Source: Pseudomonadales bacterium | GTDB lineage: Bacteria > Pseudomonadota > Gammaproteobacteria > Pseudomonadales > Halieaceae | Assembly: GCA_024234855.1 (NCBI GenBank) | Contig: JACKNN010000006.1 | Span: 124,001-188,000 of the forward strand | Length of the DNA stretch: 64,000 bases | Direction: 5' to 3' | Shown: positions 9,706 to 16,680 of the stretch, in pieces | Numbering within the stretch: position 1 is the first letter of the stretch | Layout: each line of letters begins with the position of its first letter | The notes under the pieces: generated by a model | Seen by the model: the letters and a program-made list of their open reading frames with translations, nothing else | Databases searched by the model: none | Told to the model about the DNA's origin: nothing | Program-made: the position numbers and the translations under genes

Positions 9706-10573
9706 GCAGGTCCAGCATCGCCTGCGTCGCCGTGGACAGCGGCTGGCGCCTGCGCGTAATCACCCCGACATTGCGAGTAATCACCGGCCCGCTAACCGGC
9801 CGGCACTGGGCGCCCATCTCCTGCATCTGGCTGCGGCTCAGGGTCGGTACCACGCTGATCCCCAGACCGGCGGTCACCATCCGGCCGATACTGGCCAGCT
9901 GGTGCGCCTCAAACGCGGGCACCACGGTGATACCATGCCCGGCCAGTATTCGGTCGATGAGCAGGCGGATACTGGACGGGCGTTGCAGCGCGATGTAGGG
10001 AAATTGCTGCAGGTCACCCCACTTCAACCCCCGCTTTGCCAGCAGCGGATGCTCGGTCGGCAGCACTGCTATGAAACGGTCGCGAAACAGTGGCGTAAAA
10101 CTCAAATCGTCCGCCTTGCCGGGATCGAAGGTGATGCCCAGTTCGACCCGGTTCTGTCGCACCATCTCAACCACGCTCTCGGTAATGACATCGTGGACGC
10201 TGATGTTGATGTCGGGAAAGCAGCGATGAAACTCCGCCAGTACGTTCGGCAACAGGCTGCTGGCGAAGGTGGGCACGGCGGCGATATCCAGCTTGCCGCG
10301 CCGCAGCGCAAACAGGTTGCGTACATCGTCCAGCGATCGCTCCCAGTCCTCCAACAGGCGTTGCACAACCGGGTAGAACTTTGCCCCTTCCGGGGTGAGT
10401 GTCACCGAGCGGGTGGAGCGCTCCAGCAGTTTACCGCCGATGCCGGTCTCGAGATTGCGGATGGCGATGCTCAGCGCCGGCTGCGACAGGTGTAGCACCG
10501 AGCAGGCCTCGGCAAAGCTGCCGGACCGGGCCACCGCCACGAAGCAGTGCAATTGGCGAATAGTCACATTCAT
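9647..10573 (-). CDS. LysR-type transcriptional regulator
   Basis: A 308-residue LTTR with the classic N-terminal winged helix-turn-helix (MNVTIRQLHCFVAVARSGSF) and a C-terminal effector-binding domain. It is divergent from the CoA-transferase genes with a 155-base AT-rich space between, so it most likely controls them and itself. The last 20 residues are encoded inside the 3' end of the mechanosensitive channel gene. The ligand is unknown; a CoA-ester precursor or 3-oxoacid is plausible by context. No clear Shine-Dalgarno is seen before the start. Confidence 0.9.
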   Translation of the reverse strand: MNVTIRQLHCFVAVARSGSFAEACSVLHLSQPALSIAIRNLETGIGGKLLERSTRSVTLTPEGAKFYPVVQRLLEDWERSLDDVRNLFALRRGKLDIAAVPTFASSLLPNVLAEFHRCFPDINISVHDVITESVVEMVRQNRVELGITFDPGKADDLSFTPLFRDRFIAVLPTEHPLLAKRGLKWGDLQQFPYIALQRPSSIRLLIDRILAGHGITVVPAFEAHQLASIGRMVTAGLGISVVPTLSRSQMQEMGAQCRPVSGPVITRNVGVITRRRQPLSTATQAMLDLLRKWPDPAAPTRRARPVTS

Positions 10574-10593
10574 TTAAAAAAATTATTAATTAT

Positions 10594-10611
10594 TCAAATA
10601 TTACAATTTGA
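10594..10611. promoter_or_regulatory. LysR-type box between the regulator and CoA-transferase genes
   Basis: TCAAAT and ATTTGA form a perfect dyad with a six-base spacer in a very AT-rich intergenic stretch. The arrangement contains the T-N11-A core expected for LysR-type regulators and lies 20 bases from the LysR start. It is the best candidate operator in this region. Confidence 0.45.
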
Positions 10612-10728
10612 TAAATATAAGCAGTTGGCCCATCCTAGGCAAGTCCGTTTTTCAGCACCCGCCACCGTGCTGGCCGGGCGGTTTGCGCCGGGCGACCGGC
10701 CCGGCGGTGATGATCTCAGGAGATACGT

Positions 10729-11430
10729 ATGTCCGGATTCGACAAGGTAGTAGGCAGCTATGAGGAAGCCATGGCTGGCCTGGAAGACAATATGACGGTG
10801 ATCGCCGGCGGCTTCGGCCTGTGCGGTATCCCCGAAAACCTGATCAAGGAAATCAGGCGCCGGGGGACCCGCGGCCTGACAGTGGTGTCCAACAACTGCG
10901 GCACCGACAAGTACGGCCTTGGGATACTGCTGGTCGACAAGCAGATTCGCAAAATGGTGGCCTCCTACGTGGGCGAGAATGCCCTGTTCGAGGCACAGAT
11001 GATGAGCGGTGAACTGGAAGTGGAGCTGACCCCGCAGGGCACCCTCGCGGAAAAAATGCGCGCGGGCGGCGCCGGCATCCCGGCATTTTTTACCGCTACC
11101 GGTTACGGTACCCCGGTGGGTGAGGGCAAGGAAGTGCGCGAATTCAATGGCCGGCACTACATCCTGGAAGAGGCTATCCAGGGCGACTTCTCCATTGCCA
11201 AGGCCTGGAAGGCAGACCGCTACGGCAACCTGGTATTTCGCAAGACCGCGCGCAATTTCAACCCCATGGCCGTCACCGCCGGGAAAATCGCGGTGGTGGA
11301 GGTGGAGGAGATCGTGGAGGTGGGTGCGCTGGACCCGGACGAGATCCACCTGCCGGGAATCTACGTGCAACGGCTTATCCAGGGCACATTTGAGAAGCAT
11401 ATCGAACAGCGCACCGTGCGCAGCGCATAG
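10729..11430 (+). CDS. 3-oxoacid CoA-transferase, subunit A
   Basis: A 233-residue alpha subunit of a class I CoA-transferase (ScoA/AtoD/PcaI group). It has the glycine-rich GGFGLCGIPENL near residue 27 and the conserved NNCGTDKYGLG. With subunit B it moves CoA from succinyl-CoA to a 3-oxoacid such as acetoacetate or 3-oxoadipate. AGGAGA lies before the ATG. Subunit B follows after 12 bases, so they form an operon. Sequence alone does not separate acetoacetate from oxoadipate specificity. Confidence 0.92.
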   Translation: MSGFDKVVGSYEEAMAGLEDNMTVIAGGFGLCGIPENLIKEIRRRGTRGLTVVSNNCGTDKYGLGILLVDKQIRKMVASYVGENALFEAQMMSGELEVELTPQGTLAEKMRAGGAGIPAFFTATGYGTPVGEGKEVREFNGRHYILEEAIQGDFSIAKAWKADRYGNLVFRKTARNFNPMAVTAGKIAVVEVEEIVEVGALDPDEIHLPGIYVQRLIQGTFEKHIEQRTVRSA

Positions 11431-11442
11431 GGGGAACAGGCA

Positions 11443-12102
11443 ATGGCTTTGACTCGAGAGCAACTGGCGCAGCGTGTGGCGCAGGAATTCCAGGACGGCT
11501 ACTACATCAACCTGGGGATTGGTATTCCCACCCTGGCGGCCAATTACGTGCCCGCCGGGATCGAGGTGATGCTGCAATCTGAAAACGGGTTGCTGGGCAT
11601 GGGCCCGTTTCCGCGGGAGGACGAGGTGGATCCCGACCTGATCAATGCCGGCAAGCAGACGGTCACCATGGCCAGGGGCGCCTCCATTTTCTCCTCTGCG
11701 GATTCCTTCGCGATGATCCGCGGCGGCCATGTCGACCTCACCGTGCTGGGCGCTTTCGAAGTCGATTGCCAGGGCAATATCGCCTCTTACATGATCCCCG
11801 GCAAGCTGATCAAGGGCATGGGAGGGGCCATGGACCTGGTGGCCGGCGCCGACAATATCATCGTCACCATGACCCATGCATCCAAGCACGGGGAGTCAAA
11901 ATTGCTGAGTGAATGTACCCTGCCGCTGACCGGCAAGGGTTGCATCAAGCGCGTACTGACCGACCTCGCGCTGCTGGATATTGAGAACGGCAAGTTCATC
12001 CTGAGGGAGCGGGCGCCCGGGGTGAGCGTCGAGGAGATAGCCAGCCTGACGGCCGGCGCCCTGGTGATCCCGGAGCACGTGCCGGAGATGTCCGTCCAGT
12101 AG
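11443..12102 (+). CDS. 3-oxoacid CoA-transferase, subunit B
   Basis: A 219-residue beta subunit that carries the catalytic glutamate in SENGLLGMGPFP, which forms the glutamyl-CoA thioester intermediate. GxG segments typical of the subunit are present (GIGIPTLAANY, GGHVDLTVLGAFEVD). It completes the two-gene operon with subunit A. The operon is likely controlled by the divergent LysR protein and feeds ketone bodies or ring-cleavage products into central metabolism. Confidence 0.93.
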   Translation: MALTREQLAQRVAQEFQDGYYINLGIGIPTLAANYVPAGIEVMLQSENGLLGMGPFPREDEVDPDLINAGKQTVTMARGASIFSSADSFAMIRGGHVDLTVLGAFEVDCQGNIASYMIPGKLIKGMGGAMDLVAGADNIIVTMTHASKHGESKLLSECTLPLTGKGCIKRVLTDLALLDIENGKFILRERAPGVSVEEIASLTAGALVIPEHVPEMSVQ

Positions 12103-12191
12103 CGCGCGGGTCGAACAATACGGCCGACAATCCCGGCGCGGGCAAGGTGCCGGCCAGCCGCCTGGCCGTGCCTTTTTGCGGCCTGCCCCCG

Positions 12192-12219
12192 GGCGCGAAA
12201 TCGTGTATGATTTCGCGCC
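12192..12219. promoter_or_regulatory. Perfect 28-bp palindrome before ctaA
   Basis: GGCGCGAAATC and GATTTCGCGCC are exact 11-base inverted arms around a six-base spacer. The right half overlaps TATGAT (12206-12211), a possible -10 box that would give a 25-base leader for ctaA. It could be an operator, a leader stem-loop or a terminator for the CoA-transferase operon. No T-run follows, which argues against an ordinary terminator. Confidence 0.5.
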
Positions 12220-12242
12220 AACGAAGCACCGGTTAGTGAGCT

Positions 12243-13283
12243 ATGACCCCAACTGAAAACAGGCAGTATGACCGCCAGGTCGCGAGCTGGCTGCTGTTCT
12301 GCGCCGCGGTTCTGCTGGGCATGATCCTGCTCGGCGGCGTCACCCGCCTGACCAATTCCGGCCTGTCGATTGTGGAGTGGAAGCCTCTGCTGGGTGCTAT
12401 CCCGCCCCTGTCGGATCAGGCGTGGCAGGAAACCTTCGACAAGTATCGCCAGTTTCCGGAATACCAGAAGGTCAATCGGGGGATGAGCCTGGACGGCTTC
12501 AAGTCCATTTTCATGTACGAGTACCTGCACCGCCTGCTGGGCCGCCTGATCGGCGTGCTGTTTTTGCTGCCGTTGCTGTATTTCGCCTGGCGCGGGCGCA
12601 TCCGCCAGGGCCTGATGCCAAAGCTGGTGGTGCTGTTCTTTCTGGGCGGCTGCCAGGGCCTGCTGGGCTGGTTTATGGTGAAGAGCGGCCTGGTGGATAA
12701 CCCGCGGGTCAGCCAGTACCGGCTGACAGCGCACCTCGGCCTGGCGGTGGCCATCTACGCCTACATGCTCTGGCTCGCCTTTGACCTGCTGTTCCGCCCG
12801 GCCGCGACGATGATATCGGCTGCGCCGCGGCCTTACGGGCGCGCCTCGCGGGTGCTGGTGGGGCTGGTCTACCTGATGATTTTGTCCGGCGGACTGGTGG
12901 CGGGCACCCGCGCGGGTTTTGCCTACAGTACCTGGCCGCTGATGGGCGATAGCTTTATTCCCCGGGGGCTGTACGCCGGCACACCGGCCTGGCTGGACAT
13001 GTTTGAGGATATTACAACGGTGCAGTTCAACCACCGCATGTTCGCCTACCTGCTGGTGGTGCTTATCAGCCTGTTCGCGCTGCTGGTTTATCGCAGTGGC
13101 GCGGGAGGGCGGGTCAGGCCCGCTGTCATCACGCTTATGCTGGCGCTGGCGGTGCAGGTAGTACTGGGGATAAGCACTCTGCTGCTACATGTCCCCGTGG
13201 CGCTGGCGGCGGCGCACCAGGGCGGTGCCATGCTCCTGCTCTCGGCCATGTTGTTCGCCAGCCATGCGCTGGCGCGCCAGTAA
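12243..13283 (+). CDS. ctaA: Heme A synthase (COX15/CtaA family)
   Basis: A 346-residue polytopic membrane protein that oxidises the C8 methyl of heme O to make heme A for cytochrome c oxidase. Eight membrane spans are visible and conserved heme-ligand histidines sit in EYLHRLLGRLIG, RLTAHLGLA, NHRMFAYL and AAAHQGG. The N terminus LGGVTRLTNSGLSIVEWKP is a family hallmark. No ctaB or cox genes are in the window, so it stands alone here. It implies the organism has an aa3-type oxidase. Confidence 0.93.
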   Translation: MTPTENRQYDRQVASWLLFCAAVLLGMILLGGVTRLTNSGLSIVEWKPLLGAIPPLSDQAWQETFDKYRQFPEYQKVNRGMSLDGFKSIFMYEYLHRLLGRLIGVLFLLPLLYFAWRGRIRQGLMPKLVVLFFLGGCQGLLGWFMVKSGLVDNPRVSQYRLTAHLGLAVAIYAYMLWLAFDLLFRPAATMISAAPRPYGRASRVLVGLVYLMILSGGLVAGTRAGFAYSTWPLMGDSFIPRGLYAGTPAWLDMFEDITTVQFNHRMFAYLLVVLISLFALLVYRSGAGGRVRPAVITLMLALAVQVVLGISTLLLHVPVALAAAHQGGAMLLLSAMLFASHALARQ

Positions 13284-13294
13284 GCTTTCCCCGG

Positions 13295-13513
13295 CTACCA
13301 GAATTTAGGTCTTTTATCGTCGGCGCGGCGCCCAACGCAGACCCTGCGGTCGGGCTTGTCCATGTCGAATCGCATTTCCTGCCGGCGATCAGTGTGACTG
13401 CGGCGGTGACCGCGCCTGCGCTCGGGGCCGGTGTAGCCCTTGGCAGATCGCGGCTTTTCCCCAAAGACGGCGGCACCGCTGCGCGGGGTGTTGTCGGTCA
13501 GTTCAATTGTCAT
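13295..13513 (-). CDS. Small highly basic conserved-type protein (72 aa)
   Basis: A 72-residue cytoplasmic protein rich in Arg and Asp, with a core of the form GPERRRGHRR followed by TDRRQEMRFD and PDRRVCVGRR. I recall similar short Arg-rich proteins in pseudomonads and relatives but know no function. It converges with ctaA with only 11 bases between stops. An AGGA precedes the ATG at a suitable distance. Confidence 0.65.
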   Translation of the reverse strand: MTIELTDNTPRSGAAVFGEKPRSAKGYTGPERRRGHRRSHTDRRQEMRFDMDKPDRRVCVGRRADDKRPKFW

Positions 13514-13673
13514 GCTTGCGGTCCTATTCGGTGCTCCCCCGGGGAGAGAGTCGATGTGCCTAGTTTGGCTGAAATCGGCGCCAAAGACCGTATCTTCAGC
13601 GCGCAGTGCCCCATTTTAGCCCCGACTTGTGAAACGTCTCACAGAACCTGCCACCCCGCGGACCCTGCGCGGC

Positions 13674-14345
13674 TCAGCCCAGGGAGCAGGCGCAGATGCG
13701 GCTGATGTGACTATAGGGCAATCCGGATTCATCCTGCCAGGTGTTGAACGTGGACTGTATCAGTGCCAGTTCCCGTTTGCTGGCGGGGTTCGCGGTGATA
13801 TCCGCTCCCGCCTGTTGCAGGCAGCGGGTGACGTCGCCGGTGACCACGAAGGTGTCCTTGCCCCTGTTGCGCAGCACCCGCTGTCCCGTCATGCCGCCCA
13901 GGCGCGAGCCGTGTTTCTTCATGTAGGCGAACAGGCCGACCAGGTCGGTCGCGGGCCAGCGACTGATGAACTTGCCGAAGCTGCCGTGTTCCCTTGCGAC
14001 CTCCAGGATGAAGCGCGCGTTGTGCTGCACACTCAGCACCTTCTGGCGATTGCGAATGATGCGGGGGTTCTGGCTGAAGCGATCGATCTGGTCGGGGCTG
14101 AGCAGCACGATTTTCTCCGGTGGGAAACCGAAGAATACATCCTCGAAATCATCCCACTTGTGATCGACCACGCGCCACACGAACCCCGCCTGGAATACGC
14201 AGCGTGTCATCTCGGCCAGGTAGCGGTCATCGCCCGTGCCGGCCAGGGCGCGCGGGCTGCGTACCCTGGGCATCAGCCGCTTCAGCGCCGCCTCACCGCC
14301 CTTGCGTTCACAGGCGCGCTGGTAGATGGTGGCAAATTTTTCCAC
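13674..14345 (-). CDS. DNA-3-methyladenine glycosylase I-like protein
   Basis: A 223-residue protein of the Tag superfamily, in which enzymes excise 3-methyladenine from DNA. The segment FQAGFVWRVVDHKW aligns with the Tag block QAGLSW, and the following VFFGFPPEKI, IIRNRQKV and the C-terminal region match the fold. It lacks the N-terminal Cys and the YHDxEWG block that supply the zinc snap of E. coli Tag, and the Glu before QAG is not conserved. The activity may therefore differ. It starts with GTG 12 bases after the CDGSH gene. Confidence 0.7.
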   Translation of the reverse strand: MEKFATIYQRACERKGGEAALKRLMPRVRSPRALAGTGDDRYLAEMTRCVFQAGFVWRVVDHKWDDFEDVFFGFPPEKIVLLSPDQIDRFSQNPRIIRNRQKVLSVQHNARFILEVAREHGSFGKFISRWPATDLVGLFAYMKKHGSRLGGMTGQRVLRNRGKDTFVVTGDVTRCLQQAGADITANPASKRELALIQSTFNTWQDESGLPYSHISRICACSLG

Positions 14346-14357
14346 GATCCGGGCCGA

Positions 14358-14591
14358 CTACTTGTGGCTGCCGTCACACAGGGGCTGATTGCCGGTGGCC
14401 TTGCAGCCGCAGAAAAATACCTTGCCCGCCTTGTCCGCGTCGTAACGCAACGGCGAAAACCCGGTGTCCTTGTGCGAACCGTCGCAGAAGGGCTGGCTGT
14501 CGCTGAGGCCGCAGGCACACCAGAAATAGGTCTTTCCCGCTTCAACCTCGACGGGATAGGGTGTATCGGATGCGCGTTTTGCCGTGTCCAT
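14358..14591 (-). CDS. CDGSH iron-sulfur domain protein with two motifs
   Basis: A 77-residue protein with two CDGSH motifs, CACGLSDSQPFCDGSH and CGCKATGNQPLCDGSH, each giving the three-Cys one-His ligand set for a [2Fe-2S] cluster (C25, C27, C36, H40 and C61, C63, C72, H76). Such proteins handle electrons or cluster transfer and are redox-sensitive. I chose the ATG at 14591 because GGAG sits six bases before it; a GTG 18 bases upstream overlaps that site. It lies between the cytochrome-PQQ dehydrogenase and the Tag-like gene. Confidence 0.88.
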   Translation of the reverse strand: MDTAKRASDTPYPVEVEAGKTYFWCACGLSDSQPFCDGSHKDTGFSPLRYDADKAGKVFFCGCKATGNQPLCDGSHK

Positions 14592-14617
14592 TATCTTCTC
14601 CTTTGCCACGAATGGCG

Positions 14618-16606
14618 TCAGTGGGCCGTCTCGCCAACGCGATAGGCCAGCAATACATTACCCGGTAACTGGCCAAACATCGAATAGCCCGACTGCACGT
14701 AGAGCCAGCCGTCGGCCAGTACCTGGCCGCTGACATCGACGGCGCCGCCGTGACCGGTGACGCCGTTGTCCGCTGCGAAAGGCTTCGCGGTTTCCGCCTG
14801 CCACAGGATCTCGCCGCTGGCGATATCGAAAGCGCGTACCCTGCCGTCCAGGCCTGCGCTGAATACCAGCTCGGGCGTGGCCAGCACCGCGGCGGACAGG
14901 CCGTAGTAAAAGGAGCAGCGGTACTGGTCCGCCAGCTCGATTTTCTTACCTGCCCGCATATTCTGCAGGCCTATCATCGGTTTATCTTCCTCCGCGATCT
15001 CGCAGCCGCGGGTAACCGGCTGGAACCAGAGCACCTCACCGCTGGCCAGGTTAAGGGCATGCAATCCCGGCTTGGGAATGTAGTCCGGGCGCACCCGTTC
15101 CGGGTCCGCCGCCGCTACCAGCACGCGTTCGCCTGACAGTGCCATGCCCCAGTGGACGCCACCGTTGGTGGTGCTCTGGGCGAGGTCGGGGCCGATGCCG
15201 GCATTGCTCACCCGTCGATGCCACACCACCTCGCCTTCGTCGCCGGCGGGATCGGGGTTGAGCGCGTACACGTCGCCGGACTTTTGCCCGGCCAGCAGCA
15301 GCTCACGGCCGTCCGGCAACTCGGCCATGATAACCGAGGCGCCGAAATCGAAATCGCCGCCGGGGTTTTGCGGGCAGTTGGCGCCGCCGTTCAGGCAGGC
15401 GGCGTTCCAGGCGTCCCCGGCCAGCGCCTGGAAGCGCCAGGCCAGCGCGCCGCTATCCATGTCGAGGGCGACGATGGCATCGGAAGTATCGGTGACGGGG
15501 TGGGACAGGTTTTCACCGGTGCCTATGTAGATGCGGTTGCGTTTGGGGTCCACTGCGGGGGTGCTCCACACGCTCACCCCCGAGGGGCCGTAGAGATCAC
15601 CGCCGTCGCGGTTCTGTCCCTGTAGTGTGGCATCCGCAGTGCCGTGCCACTGCCAGAGCTGTGCGCCGCTGGTCGCATCGAGGGCGATGACCCCGCCGTG
15701 GGATTTGCAGCAGACGTGGCTGGGGCTGCCGGAAACAGCCACCTCGTAGGAGGAGACCGGCACGAACAGGCGATCGTTGTGAAAGCTGATGGAGCCGGTG
15801 ATCACCGAGGTTTCGTAGATGCGCGCGGCCTGTTGCCAGATAGTTTTCAGCGTGTCCGGATCGAGTGCGTAGATGGAGGCCATGGAATCGGCGAACACCA
15901 GCAGTTTTTTGCCGCTGCCCAGGGTTGCCACGGTGATCGCCGAGCGAATGCCGCTGAGCACTTCGGTGTGCCTGCGAATGCAACCGCTCTTGCGGTCGAT
16001 GGCGTAGACCTTGCCGGTCTTGTCGCCGAAATACATCGTGTCGCCGATGATGGCCGGCTGGGAACGCATATCGGTGACTTTGGGAAATGCCAGGCTCCAG
16101 GCCAGTTCGAGGCCGGCCACATTGTCGCGGTCGATACCCGCCGCGGTCGCCGGCACGAAGCGACGGTTGGCGTTACCGAAGCCCCAGTTGGTGACGTATT
16201 CTTTGCGGTTATCGGCCGCCGGGATGTTGCAGCTGTGCTCGGCGATCCAGTCATCTGCCGGTGCCGAGCCGGCGAGGTAGATGGCGATCAGGCCACGCTC
16301 CTGCTTGCTGAGGTGGGCGGCCATGGGCTGCATCTTGCCGAACTCCAGCGCCACCATCACGGTCTCCTTGGAAAAGCCGGACAGGGCTTCCCGGCTGGGG
16401 GCGTGCATGGCCGGATTGTCGTGGCAGCTGGAGCAGTGCTTGTCGAACAGTTTTTCCCCGAGATAGGCCAGTGGCAGTTTATCGGCGTGGCGGATGGCGA
16501 GGGATTCCAGGGTTTTCATGGGCGAGTCACTGAGCAGCAGGCCACCGCCGATCAGCAGCACGACTCCGAGCAGCAGCAGGCCGAGCAGGCCCAGTATCTT
16601 CCTCAT
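14618..16606 (-). CDS. Cytochrome c-PQQ fusion dehydrogenase (PVA-dehydrogenase-like)
   Basis: A 662-residue periplasmic, probably membrane-anchored enzyme. A hydrophobic N-terminal helix is followed by a cytochrome c domain with CSSCH at residues 58-62, then a PQQ-type beta-propeller with repeated W-docking segments. The order cytochrome first, propeller second is that of polyvinyl alcohol dehydrogenase. It should oxidise an alcohol and pass electrons through its own heme to the respiratory chain. AGGAGA lies eight bases before the ATG. The true substrate is unknown, and no PQQ biosynthesis genes are in the window. Confidence 0.82.
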   Translation of the reverse strand: MRKILGLLGLLLLGVVLLIGGGLLLSDSPMKTLESLAIRHADKLPLAYLGEKLFDKHCSSCHDNPAMHAPSREALSGFSKETVMVALEFGKMQPMAAHLSKQERGLIAIYLAGSAPADDWIAEHSCNIPAADNRKEYVTNWGFGNANRRFVPATAAGIDRDNVAGLELAWSLAFPKVTDMRSQPAIIGDTMYFGDKTGKVYAIDRKSGCIRRHTEVLSGIRSAITVATLGSGKKLLVFADSMASIYALDPDTLKTIWQQAARIYETSVITGSISFHNDRLFVPVSSYEVAVSGSPSHVCCKSHGGVIALDATSGAQLWQWHGTADATLQGQNRDGGDLYGPSGVSVWSTPAVDPKRNRIYIGTGENLSHPVTDTSDAIVALDMDSGALAWRFQALAGDAWNAACLNGGANCPQNPGGDFDFGASVIMAELPDGRELLLAGQKSGDVYALNPDPAGDEGEVVWHRRVSNAGIGPDLAQSTTNGGVHWGMALSGERVLVAAADPERVRPDYIPKPGLHALNLASGEVLWFQPVTRGCEIAEEDKPMIGLQNMRAGKKIELADQYRCSFYYGLSAAVLATPELVFSAGLDGRVRAFDIASGEILWQAETAKPFAADNGVTGHGGAVDVSGQVLADGWLYVQSGYSMFGQLPGNVLLAYRVGETAH

Positions 16607-16680
16607 GGTTTTATCTCTCCTGTCAGCGGCTTGTCAGTCTGCCGGAGCGAATTCAATCAGCGACCCCCCGGCTGGTGCAC

